Below are positions 10,401 through 17,085 of a stretch of DNA of 64,000 bases, piece by piece. The notes beneath the pieces are model-generated. The model was not told the origin of the DNA. It saw only the letters and a program-made list of their open reading frames with translations, and searched no databases. Position 1 is the first letter of the stretch, and each line of letters starts with the position of its first letter. The translations under genes were made by a program, and so were the position numbers. This stretch comes from Novosphingobium sp049354825 (GTDB lineage: Bacteria; Pseudomonadota; Alphaproteobacteria; Sphingomonadales; Sphingomonadaceae): NCBI RefSeq assembly GCF_049354825.1, contig NZ_CP186480.1, forward strand, positions 2,108,001-2,172,000, given 5' to 3'.

Positions 10401-10633
10401 GCGATGGCGCGCACCGCGGCCTCGACCTTCTGGGTGATCTGGGTCTCGATCTCGGTCGGGGCGGCGCCGGGCTGCGCGATCACCACGATGACCATCGGGA
10501 ACTCGATGTCAGGGTTGTTCTGCACCTGCATCTTACTGAAGGCCATCAGGCCGGCGATCACCAACCCGAGGAAAAACACGATCGGAACGACCGGGTTCTT
10601 GATCGACCAGGCCGAGATGTTGCGGAAATTCAT
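7427..10633 (-). CDS. RND multidrug efflux permease (HAE-1 family)
   Basis: Inner-membrane proton antiporter of 1068 aa, the pump component of a tripartite efflux system. It starts with a typical cytoplasmic amphipathic helix and TM1 (SAWSIKNPVVPIVFFLGLV) and has the periplasmic pore-domain opening NNPDIEFPMV. TM4 carries the proton-relay acidic pair in VLVDDAIVEIENIVR. The second half repeats the layout, with GIVAKNSILLIDFAIEE near TM10. The length is normal for AcrB-like pumps. It follows the adaptor gene by 12 bases. No outer-membrane TolC-like gene is in the window, so the channel is probably shared. Drug, detergent or lipid substrates cannot be told apart. Confidence 0.95.
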   Translation of the reverse strand: MNFRNISAWSIKNPVVPIVFFLGLVIAGLMAFSKMQVQNNPDIEFPMVIVVIAQPGAAPTEIETQITQKVEAAVRAIAGVETISSTANEGSSQTQIQFAIGEDINEATNEVKNAVDQARGDLPDGILEPQVFKAQTSSDPIAYFAVTADDMTLEQLSWYIDDTVAKRLLSIEGMAEVSRGGGVNREIRVTLDPARMQSLGVTASQVNTALRSLNVNAAGGKAEIAGSRQSVRVLGNAKTAFDLSQTDIPLSGGRTIKLADFATVSDSYSEITSAGKMNGKPVVTFGISRARGASDVTVYDDAVAELAKMEKASPGIHFIRLFSSVDYTKQQYESSMSSMVEGAILAVIVVFFFLRDWRATVISAIAIPLSAIPTFWFISTWFGFTLNSLSLLALGLVAGVLVDDAIVEIENIVRHMRMGKSAYQASIDAADEIGLAVVATTFSIVAVFLPVGLMPGVSGQFFKNFGITVVVSVLMSLLVARMVTPMVAAYFLKAHGHAEHASGPWMDRYLRVLHWSLYTGSAKAYRDRFERADGTVPMRRRFAARLRDHRVWMVGIGFASFAATIVLFMNIPSQFFPNVNSDFSRVQIEMVPGTTLDQTQAVADRVADIVRQRPEVEGALERVSEGNARVLITLKKDRESSSQEFERALTPLLQDIPDARVTVQDQNGGGGGGTGRPISIMFSGSNSELLDQTAGRLAEEMKSIPELVAPRVAADMRRPEVLIKPRLELAASLGVTTQALSQTIRIATIGDIDQNAAKFSLSDRQVPIRVRLSEDARRSLSTIQNLPVPTTSGGSVPLSTVADIGFGSGPVSIQRYNQNRRVFIGADLAPGVVKGTAMEKINKLPVMQKLPQGVSKEPFGDDKWQAEMISNFMVALAAGVLLVFSVLVLLYHRVVSPLVNMGSLFLAPFGGLLALLVVGQPLSLPVFIGILMLFGIVAKNSILLIDFAIEEMATGKSKFDAIVEAGHKRAQPIVMTTVAMVAGMIPTAASLGGDGAWRAPMGTVVIGGLTLSTLLTLLIVPAGFSLADGIEKRLGPLLRRRFLTYTPEDKVRAEYPHHGHPPEAVPAE

Positions 10634-10645
10634 CGCACGCGCGCC

Positions 10646-11836
10646 TTACTTGGACGCGCGCGGCTGGACGGTCTCGCCCGGCGACAGGAACCCGCCGGCG
10701 CGCAGCACGACCTTCTCGGTACCCGAAAGCCCCTCAACCACGGCGATGCCGGTGTCGGAGACGGTACCGGTCTTGACCGCGCGCCGCTCAACCTTGTTGT
10801 TGGCGCCGACGATATAGACGTAGCTGCCCTTGTTGTCGGACAGGATCGCCGATTCGGGCAGCATGGGCGCGACCACGCTCCCGGCGCGGATCGTTGCGCT
10901 GGCAAAGCCGCCGGGACGCAGTTCGGGCGCATAGGCCAGCGCGATGCGGGCGAAGCCCTGGCGGCTGGCCGGATCGATCACCGGCGCCACCTGCCAGACC
11001 TGGCCGACGAAGTGCTTGGGCGAGCCGACGGGAACGACGTCAGCGGAAATGCCGGTGCTGATCTGGGCCAGGTCGGTCTGGCCCAGCGCGGCCTTCATTT
11101 CCATCTCGCCGCCCTTGGCGATGCGGAACAGCATGCCGCTGCCGGGGCCAACCACCTGGCCGGGCTCTACCCTGCGTTCAAGCACCAGCCCGGCCGCCGG
11201 GGCGACCACGTTGAGGCGGTCCGCCTGCGCCCGCAGGACGCCGAGCTGGGCGCCGGCGACGCGCACCTGCGCGGCTGCCTGGTCGCGCGTGGCGCGCAGG
11301 CGATCGATATCGGCCTTTGAAATGAAGCCGCGGTCGAGAAGCTTGATGGCGCGATCGTAATTCGCCTGCGCCAGCGCGAGGCTGGCCTGGGCCGACTGAA
11401 TCTGCGCGGCCTGGCTGGCCTGCTGCTGGACCTGCACGGTCCGGTCGATCACCGCCAGCGCCTGGCCGGCGCGAACCCAGCTGCCTGGCTGCACCAGCAC
11501 GGAAACGACCTGGCCGCCCTCTCCCGGCACGCCGACCGGCATGTCCACGCGTGCCGCCAGCGAACCGGTGGCGCTGATTTCGCCCACCACGGTCGTGCGG
11601 CCCGGCTGGATCACGGTGACAACGGGCGCCTGGTTGGTCTTGGCCTGGTCAACAGGTTCACCGCCCCGGTGAGTCAGAAACCAGACCGCCACGATCAGCA
11701 CGAGCACGACAGCCGCGATGATGAACAACCGGCGGCGATCGCGGCGATCCTCCTCGACCTCCTCGAGCGGGTCGACGATCGTGGTCGTTTCGATCGCGGC
11801 CGAACCGTCGCCATTGATCCGCGTGTCGTAATTCAT
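10646..11836 (-). CDS. RND efflux periplasmic adaptor (membrane fusion protein)
   Basis: Protein of 396 aa of the HlyD/AcrA adaptor family. It has an acidic cytoplasmic tail of about 35 residues, one membrane anchor (FIIAAVVLVLIVAVWFLT), then a lipoyl/barrel-sandwich domain with MPVGVPGEGGQVVSVLV. A helical hairpin rich in Gln and Ala runs from about 135 to 215. Beta-barrel and membrane-proximal domains follow, ending AGGFLSPGETVQP. It lacks a lipobox, so it is anchored by the transmembrane segment rather than by lipid. It is the first gene of the operon with the permease. The start ATG has AAAGGG 8 bases upstream. Confidence 0.93.
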   Translation of the reverse strand: MNYDTRINGDGSAAIETTTIVDPLEEVEEDRRDRRRLFIIAAVVLVLIVAVWFLTHRGGEPVDQAKTNQAPVVTVIQPGRTTVVGEISATGSLAARVDMPVGVPGEGGQVVSVLVQPGSWVRAGQALAVIDRTVQVQQQASQAAQIQSAQASLALAQANYDRAIKLLDRGFISKADIDRLRATRDQAAAQVRVAGAQLGVLRAQADRLNVVAPAAGLVLERRVEPGQVVGPGSGMLFRIAKGGEMEMKAALGQTDLAQISTGISADVVPVGSPKHFVGQVWQVAPVIDPASRQGFARIALAYAPELRPGGFASATIRAGSVVAPMLPESAILSDNKGSYVYIVGANNKVERRAVKTGTVSDTGIAVVEGLSGTEKVVLRAGGFLSPGETVQPRASK

Positions 11837-11852
11837 GTCGATAGCCCTTTGC

Positions 11853-11867
11853 CGACGGAGACCGTCG
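11853..11867 (-). promoter_or_regulatory. Small inverted repeat in the efflux operon leader
   Basis: CGACGG-AGA-CCGTCG forms six perfect base pairs around three bases. It ends 17 bases before the adaptor ATG, next to the Shine-Dalgarno. It could be a repressor site or an mRNA hairpin near the ribosome-binding site. It is short, and chance is possible in this GC-rich DNA. Confidence 0.25.
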
Positions 11868-12055
11868 TTCCACCCGCAGGTGTATTACCGGCATAAGCCA
11901 CCGCGGGCAAGCAGCCTTTTCAGTGGTGGCCGGCGTCTGCGTTACACTCGCGCGGGCATACGCCCGGGCGCGCTGCAGCGCAACGCGCCGGTCGGCGAAC
12001 GGCAGATCGGGTCAGACCAGTGCTATGTCCAAGCGCGGGCGCCTTGCCGACGCGG

Positions 12056-12355
12056 TCAGTACTTGAGCTGACGCTCGTACAAGTCGCGGTAGTGCTGGAT
12101 GCGGGTGACCCGCAGGCCCTGCATGCCAGAGCGATCGACGGCGCGCTGCCATGAAGCGAATTCCTCGAGCGTCAGGTTGTAACGCTCACACACTTCGTCG
12201 ATCGACAGCAGGCCACCGTTGACCGCGGCCACGACCTCGGCCTTGCGGCGCACGACCCAGCGGGTCGTATCCGGGGAGGGCAGTGAATCGACCGTCAGCG
12301 GTTCGCCGAGGGGGCCGATCACCATCGCCGGACGGATTTTCTGGTTCTCAATCAT
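12056..12355 (-). CDS. sciP: SciP-like cell-cycle regulator (DUF1153)
   Basis: Small protein (99 aa) of the DUF1153 family. In Caulobacter the family member SciP binds CtrA and/or DNA and blocks CtrA-driven transcription in G1. Family hallmarks are VIGPLGEPLTVDSLP, TRWVVRRKAEVVAAVNGGLLS, and a helix-turn-helix in IDEVCERYNLTLEEFASWQ followed by GLRVTRIQHYR. It is full length. Its ATG overlaps the stop of the preceding 100-aa gene as ATGA, so both are on one message. A role in CtrA control here is inferred from the family. Confidence 0.92.
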   Translation of the reverse strand: MIENQKIRPAMVIGPLGEPLTVDSLPSPDTTRWVVRRKAEVVAAVNGGLLSIDEVCERYNLTLEEFASWQRAVDRSGMQGLRVTRIQHYRDLYERQLKY

Positions 12356-12654
12356 CCTGCCACTTTCGCCTCGCCGATGGGTGAGGAGTCATTCCTTGCC
12401 GCGTCTGGTTTTCCGGCTTCTAAACGATCCGGGTTAACGACGCGTTTGCAGCGATCGAGATCTGCCAGCGCCATCGCGGCGCCCGATGCGAAGCTGCCGC
12501 TGCGCGACATCGAATCAGCCTCGGCGGCCAGCAGTTCGCGCCGCGCGGACTGCGCCGCCGCTAGTCTGAGGCGGATTCCCGCCCATTCGGGAACGCGACC
12601 GGTGTCGGCCACGGTCCCGAACTTGCGGGCAAAGAAATCGCTGACGAATTCCAT
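12352..12654 (-). CDS. Small protein of unknown function coupled to sciP
   Basis: Predicted soluble protein of 100 aa (MEFVSDFFARKFGTVADTG...) with no signal peptide or membrane segment and no domain I recognise. An Ala/Arg/Glu-rich helix spans about residues 28-50. The last 25 residues look disordered. It is supported as a gene by the 4-nt ATGA overlap with sciP, a good-sized upstream intergenic region, and codon use similar to its neighbours. An opposite-strand open frame covers the same DNA but has no such context. Confidence 0.6.
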   Translation of the reverse strand: MEFVSDFFARKFGTVADTGRVPEWAGIRLRLAAAQSARRELLAAEADSMSRSGSFASGAAMALADLDRCKRVVNPDRLEAGKPDAARNDSSPIGEAKVAG

Positions 12655-12717
12655 ACCCCCGGCTTAGCGAGTCAGAGTCAACAGTCTGTAAAGAGCGGGT
12701 GTACGCGAATCTACGAA

Positions 12718-12724
12718 GGTTAAC
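12718..12724 (-). promoter_or_regulatory. CtrA-like half-site (TTAACC) upstream of the sciP operon
   Basis: On the minus strand the sequence GTTAACC lies 64 bases before the start of the sciP operon. TTAACC is the core of the half-site bound by CtrA in alphaproteobacteria. A second full TTAA at the canonical 7-base spacing is not present. GTTAAC is also a short palindrome that occurs by chance. Confidence 0.3.
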
Positions 12725-12790
12725 GCCGGGTCGGGTGCCGCCCGCACGCAGGACTCGCGGCAGTCCCGGACTGCGTGTACGGGCCCGGCG

Positions 12791-13942
12791 ATGACCGCGA
12801 CCGCACTTGCACCGGCCCAGGCCGCCGACCTCTTCGACCTCGACGCGCCGATCGCGGCACGCCGCATCGTCGTTGCGATGTCGGGCGGGGTGGACAGCTC
12901 GGTTGTTGCCGCGCTGGCGGCGCGCAGCGGCGCCGAAGTGATCGGCGTGACGCTGCAGCTCTACGATTACGGAGCGGCGACCGGACGCAAGGGCGCCTGC
13001 TGCGCCGGGGACGACATCCGCGACGCGCGCGCAGTCGCCGACCGGCTGGGTATCGCCCACTATGTCGTCGATCACGCCAGCGCGTTCCGCGAGGAAGTGA
13101 TCGAGCAGTTCGCCGATGACTACATGGTCGGGCGCACCCCGATTCCCTGCATCCGCTGCAACATGGGACCCAAGTTCACCGACCTGCTGGGCATCGCCCG
13201 CGAACTGGGTGCCGATTGCCTGGCGACCGGACACTATGTCCGGCGGGCGCAGGACGGCGACGCCTGCACGCTGCACCGCGCGATCGATCCAGCGCGCGAC
13301 CAGAGCTACTTTCTTTACGCCACGACCGAGGAGCAACTCGCCTTCTTGCGCTTCCCACTCGGCGGGCTGGCCAAGGACACCGTGCGCGAGCTCGCCGCTG
13401 CCGAGCGCCTTGCGGTCGCCGCCAAGCCTGACAGCCAGGACATCTGCTTCGTCCCCGATGGCGATTACGCCAAGGTCGTGCGCGCGGTCCGGCCCGAGGC
13501 AGAGGCGCCCGGCGCCATCCTTCATGCCGAAACCGGCGCCGAGATCGGCCGCCACCGCGGCGTCATCCACTACACCGTCGGCCAGCGCCGCGGGCTGGAA
13601 ATCGGCGGCCAGGCCGAGCCGCTCTACGTCGTCGGCATCGACGCCGCGGCAAACGCCGTCATTGCCGGACCGCGCCGCAAGCTGGCGGTCGGCGCGGCGC
13701 GCCTGGTAGACACGAACCGGATTGGCCCGCTTGACCCGGCCGCGCCGCTGACCGCGAAAGTCCGGTCCCTGGCAAAGCCCGTGCCGGTCAGGCTGGACGG
13801 AGTCCTTGGCGGCGGCAGCGCGGCGACGATCCGGTTCGCCGCGCCCGAGTACGGCGTCGCACCTGGACAGGCCGCGGTCCTCTATTGCGGCGACCGTGTC
13901 GTGGGCGGCGGCTGGATCGCGGGGACCACGCCGGCCGAATGA
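12791..13942 (+). CDS. mnmA: tRNA-specific 2-thiouridylase MnmA
   Basis: Enzyme (383 aa) that adds sulfur to U34 of tRNA-Lys, -Glu and -Gln with ATP. The PP-loop SGGVDSS is at residues 31-37. The first catalytic Cys is C123 in PCIRCNMGPKF and the persulfide Cys is C219 in DSQDICFVPDGDY. GHY at 147-149 and SYFLY follow the family pattern, and HYTVGQRRGL begins the tRNA-binding central domain. About 20 extra residues precede the core, as in many alphaproteobacterial members. Its stop abuts the stop of the opposite-strand gene with no bases between. Confidence 0.96.
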   Translation: MTATALAPAQAADLFDLDAPIAARRIVVAMSGGVDSSVVAALAARSGAEVIGVTLQLYDYGAATGRKGACCAGDDIRDARAVADRLGIAHYVVDHASAFREEVIEQFADDYMVGRTPIPCIRCNMGPKFTDLLGIARELGADCLATGHYVRRAQDGDACTLHRAIDPARDQSYFLYATTEEQLAFLRFPLGGLAKDTVRELAAAERLAVAAKPDSQDICFVPDGDYAKVVRAVRPEAEAPGAILHAETGAEIGRHRGVIHYTVGQRRGLEIGGQAEPLYVVGIDAAANAVIAGPRRKLAVGAARLVDTNRIGPLDPAAPLTAKVRSLAKPVPVRLDGVLGGGSAATIRFAAPEYGVAPGQAAVLYCGDRVVGGGWIAGTTPAE

Positions 13943-14272
13943 TCAGCGGCGCCAGGGCTCCAGCTCGCAGCCCTCACCCTCGACCATGCGGGCGGTCTGG
14001 CGCGCCAGTAGCGGAAAGGTGGCGGTCACGCTGCGATCGGCCTCGTTCTCGGACAACATGACGAGCTGCATCCCGTTTTCGAAGTCCTTGCGGCAATCGG
14101 ACAGCGTCCGGCCTCCGATATAGCGGCACGAACAGCCTACGCGCGCGCCGTAGGACGCGCCGGTGATGGCATAGCCGCCGATCGCCTCGCGCATCGACAG
14201 CGCGGCGACGACCAGGATGGCCAGGAGGACCAGCGGCCAGCGCCGTGCGCGCGGGGAGGAGCTTGCAGCCAT
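13943..14272 (-). CDS. Small membrane-anchored Cys-containing protein, function unknown
   Basis: Protein of 109 aa with a basic N-terminus and one hydrophobic segment (about 11-26, PLVLLAILVVAALSM). It is probably an uncleaved anchor, with the rest in the periplasm. The exported part has four cysteines in a compact pattern (VGCSCRY, LSDCRKD, and GCELEP near the end), compatible with two disulfides. No domain is recognised. Convergent with mnmA and 42 bases after the M48 peptidase gene, with which it may share a transcript. Confidence 0.6.
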   Translation of the reverse strand: MAASSSPRARRWPLVLLAILVVAALSMREAIGGYAITGASYGARVGCSCRYIGGRTLSDCRKDFENGMQLVMLSENEADRSVTATFPLLARQTARMVEGEGCELEPWRR

Positions 14273-14314
14273 TGCCGCCGCTTAGGTCGCCGCCCGCGCG
14301 CAGGCAAGCGCAGC

Positions 14315-15421
14315 TCAGCGCATCGGCGCGTCGCGCGCGGCCACCAGCGGCGGTATCCAGGCCGGACCCGCGGCGGCCGGAATGGTGGCCAGCTCAGCCT
14401 CCATCATCCTGGCGCGCGATTCGGGTGAGGCATGCGTGCGCGAACGCAAGATACCGCCGAAGCGGCTCGAGTGATCGCGGAAGAAACGCGGGCCGATCGC
14501 CGGATCGTAGCCGGCGTTGCGCAGCAGCACCACGCTGAGGCGATCGGCTTCGTCCTCGGCCTGGCGGTTGAGGCGGCCGTTCTTGCCGAACTCTGCGAAG
14601 ACGCCCTTGCTGACCCCGGCCGCCGCAAGCCGGCGGCGATGGTGCAGCACGATGTGGGCCAGTTCGTGAGCGACGATCACTGCGACCTCGTCATCACTCA
14701 TCTGGGCGACGAGGCCGGCGGCGACCTGGATCAGCTCGCCGTTTGAACGCGCCAGCCAGTCCTTCCCGGCTACGACTTCGAACCGCGCGCGGCAGGCGGC
14801 GACCGGTTCGATCCGGGCCGAGGCGTCCTGCCCGGCGCGGCGATAAGTAACATCCAGTGCGGCAAGCGGCGGCAGCAGTGTGAGCGCGCCCTCCGTTTCG
14901 TCGCGCAGACTGGTCGGACCGGTGCCGCTGGCAGCGACCGGCGTACCGTTCAGGGCCGCGATTCCGTCACCTGGTTTAAGGCCAGCGCGCGCGGCGGGCG
15001 AATCGGGCACGACCCATTCGGCCGCGAGCGGCGCGGGGAATCCGAACACGCGCCGCGCCGACGGCAGGCTGCTGCGGGCGTACTGCGATTCGGCATGGAG
15101 GACGAGGCCGGTTCCGGGCATCAGCGCGTCGCACAGCGGTGCATTGGCTGTCGTCAGACGCCACGCGGCGCGCGCAAGTTCGGCGTCCTGCGCACGCAGT
15201 GTTTCCATCGCGGCATCCATTGTCGCCACTGGCTGGGGCGATTCGGCTGCCGCGAGCGCCGCAGGCAGAAAGATCGCAACCGCCAGACCCGCGCCAGCAA
15301 CGGCCCGCCGCACGGCACGGCGCAGCCGCCCCGACGATTCGGTGACATAAATGCAACGGTCGGCAGGGATTGGCGACATGGTGGCGTCCGAATAGGCGAA
15401 AAACGCGCGGTTGGCAGTCAT
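14315..15421 (-). CDS. M48-family metallopeptidase with PDZ-like domain
   Basis: Protein of about 368 aa with an N-terminal export signal (hydrophobic AVAGAGLAVAIFLPAALAAA). A PDZ-like segment (WVVPDSPAARAGLKPGDGIAAL) comes before the zinc-protease core. The HExxH zinc site reads HELAH (about residues 252-256 from this start), with a downstream acidic ligand in RQAEDEADRL. The role is probably envelope protein quality control, as for BepA/LoiP-type M48 enzymes. I chose ATG 15421, which has AAAGG ten bases upstream. ATG 15379, nearer the signal peptide, is a fair alternative. The frame is open further upstream, but without conserved sequence. Confidence 0.82.
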   Translation of the reverse strand: MTANRAFFAYSDATMSPIPADRCIYVTESSGRLRRAVRRAVAGAGLAVAIFLPAALAAAESPQPVATMDAAMETLRAQDAELARAAWRLTTANAPLCDALMPGTGLVLHAESQYARSSLPSARRVFGFPAPLAAEWVVPDSPAARAGLKPGDGIAALNGTPVAASGTGPTSLRDETEGALTLLPPLAALDVTYRRAGQDASARIEPVAACRARFEVVAGKDWLARSNGELIQVAAGLVAQMSDDEVAVIVAHELAHIVLHHRRRLAAAGVSKGVFAEFGKNGRLNRQAEDEADRLSVVLLRNAGYDPAIGPRFFRDHSSRFGGILRSRTHASPESRARMMEAELATIPAAAGPAWIPPLVAARDAPMR

Positions 15422-15521
15422 GAAAGGGAAACCTTTTGCCGCGACCTTACGTTTGCTAGGTTGCGGCTGGCTGTACGGGACAGACCGTAAACCAAGCCTT
15501 TGCGACGTCTTGCTGGTTGAC

Positions 15522-15562
15522 AGGAGGAAGTTGTGAGGGCTAAGGGCGCAATGCAATTTTGA
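15522..15562 (+). other. Possible leader mini-ORF before the small membrane-protein gene
   Basis: AGGAGG at 15522-15527 is followed after 5 bases by GTG (15533) and an open run of nine codons ending in TGA at 15560-15562. The TGA shares its last base with an ATG in frame with the downstream gene. A TTGACA at 15517-15522 could instead be a -35 box. The two readings exclude each other, since a promoter here would start transcription after the AGGAGG. Confidence 0.25.
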
Positions 15563-15579
15563 TGGAAATGGAGTTCGTC

Positions 15580-15801
15580 ATGGGCTTGAATAAGTATCTG
15601 ATGGCTGCCGCCGTCGCTTCGATGTCGGTGGCTCCGGCCCTGGCAGCCCCTGCCGACGCGGTTCGCGCCAGCAGCGTTTCGGGCGATAGCGAGCAGCTCG
15701 GTGGTGGTTCGACCATCCTGGCGCTTCTGGCTGCTGCCGCGATTATCGCGGGCATCATCCTGATCGCGTCGAACAAGGACAATTCGCCGTCGAGCCCGTA
15801 G
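15580..15801 (+). CDS. Small exported single-span membrane protein
   Basis: Predicted 73-aa protein (MGLNKYLMAAAVASMSVAPALAA...) with a clear signal peptide cleaved near APALAA. A short Ser/Gly linker follows, then one strong membrane helix (STILALLAAAAIIAGIILIAS) and a polar tail NKDNSPSSP. I chose ATG 15580 because GGAG lies 6 bases upstream (15570-15573) and the signal peptide then has a normal n-region. ATG 15562 and TTG 15559 are in frame but would add acidic residues. No family function is known to me. It is followed by a strong terminator, so it is probably a single-gene transcript. Confidence 0.75.
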   Translation: MGLNKYLMAAAVASMSVAPALAAPADAVRASSVSGDSEQLGGGSTILALLAAAAIIAGIILIASNKDNSPSSP

Positions 15802-15829
15802 GCTCTGCGCGAACTGATCAGTTCAAGGG

Positions 15830-15858
15830 AATAGCGGCCTTCGGGCCGCTATTTTTTT
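15830..15858 (+). terminator. Rho-independent terminator
   Basis: Ten perfect base pairs (AATAGCGGCC with GGCCGCTATT) close a TTCG tetraloop, and a run of seven T follows at 15852-15858. It lies 29 bases after the stop of the small exported protein. This is the clearest intrinsic terminator in the window. Confidence 0.93.
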
Positions 15859-15913
15859 GTCCGTCGCCGGCGCCGCGATTGTCTTGGTGGCGGCAATTCG
15901 CCATGTCGCTGCC

Positions 15914-17035
15914 ATGCGCCGCCTGAATCGCTTCCCGCGCCCAGCGCTGGTTTTCGTGCTGGCGGCCACGCTTACGTTGGCGGGATGCAACCAGCATGGC
16001 GATGCGCCGCTCGGCCCGGCTGCGCTGGCTGCGGTCACGCCAGCGGCTGGTCCTGCGCGTGAAGGGATTGCGCGCGCGGTAGACGCCTTTTTCACGCAGG
16101 CTCCACTTGCCGAGACCCGCGCCCTGCTGGTGCTGAAGGACGGGCGAATCATCGCCGAACGCTACGGAGACGGATACGGGCCGCAGACCCGCCTCGTGTC
16201 GTGGTCGATGGCCAAGACTATTACCGGCCTGATGATCGGAATGCTGGTTGCCGACGGGCGCCTGCGGTTGGATGCCCCGGTGCCGATCCCGGCCTGGCAG
16301 CGCACCGGCGATCCGCGCGGGGTCATCACGCTTCGCCAGCTCCTGCAAATGCGGTCGGGCCTCAAGCATCTCGAGGCGGGCGATCCGGTCTATCGGTCAG
16401 ACGAAGTGCGGATGCTGTTTCTCGACGGGCGCGACGACATGGCCGCCTATGCCGAGGCGCAGCCGCTGGTCACCGCGCCCGGCACCAAGTTCGTCTATTC
16501 CAGCAATACCGCGGTCATCCTGGCCGACCTGGCGGCCCGCGCGCTGGCACCCGGCGGCACCCCGCGCCAGCGCCGCGACGCCGTGCGCGGCTACTTGCAG
16601 GACAGGCTGTTCGTCCCGGCAGGCATGACATCCATGGTGCCTGAGTTCGACGCTGCCGGCACGCTGATCGGCGGCAGCCTGATCCACGGCACCGCGCGCG
16701 ACTGGGCCAAGTTCGGCGAAGTCCTCCGCAACGGCGGCGCGGCGAACGGCGTGCCCCTGGTCCCGCGCAGCTGGGTCACCTTCATGACCACGCCCAGTCC
16801 GGCCAACCCCGGTTACGGCGCCCAGACCTGGCTCAACCGCGGCGCCGCCGACAAGCGCATGTACCCCGGGGCCTCGGCGCAGGCCTTTTCGGCCAACGGG
16901 CACCTGGGCCAGTTCATCTTCGTCTCCCCCGCGCAAGGGCTGACGATCGTTCGCCTGGGTCGCACCGACGAGGGCAAGCTTGATCCGGTCAAGGCCGGAA
17001 TCGCCCGGCTGGCGCGCGTTTTTCCTTCCCGCTAG
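15914..17035 (+). CDS. Serine hydrolase lipoprotein (beta-lactamase/class C PBP family)
   Basis: Protein of 373 aa with a lipoprotein signal ending in LTLAGC (Cys25 lipidated). The beta-lactamase-fold catalytic motif SMAK (nucleophile Ser98, Lys101) and a tyrosine motif YSSN (about 195-198) are present. A HLG triplet in NGHLGQF may stand in for the KTG box. Family members are esterases, DD-peptidases or amide hydrolases, and true beta-lactamase activity is not implied. The ATG at 15914 is chosen because it directly precedes the signal peptide. An earlier in-frame GTG at 15857 would fall inside the upstream terminator. Confidence 0.85.
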   Translation: MRRLNRFPRPALVFVLAATLTLAGCNQHGDAPLGPAALAAVTPAAGPAREGIARAVDAFFTQAPLAETRALLVLKDGRIIAERYGDGYGPQTRLVSWSMAKTITGLMIGMLVADGRLRLDAPVPIPAWQRTGDPRGVITLRQLLQMRSGLKHLEAGDPVYRSDEVRMLFLDGRDDMAAYAEAQPLVTAPGTKFVYSSNTAVILADLAARALAPGGTPRQRRDAVRGYLQDRLFVPAGMTSMVPEFDAAGTLIGGSLIHGTARDWAKFGEVLRNGGAANGVPLVPRSWVTFMTTPSPANPGYGAQTWLNRGAADKRMYPGASAQAFSANGHLGQFIFVSPAQGLTIVRLGRTDEGKLDPVKAGIARLARVFPSR

Positions 17036-17085
17036 GCGCGCAAACCCCTAGCGCGAAGGCGATTCGGCATGGGACGGACGGGGCG

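Noticed and set aside
15857..15913. N-terminal extension of the serine-hydrolase lipoprotein from GTG 15857
   Set aside because: It would begin inside the T run of the terminator and place a second hydrophobic stretch before the lipoprotein signal. ATG 15914 is the natural start.
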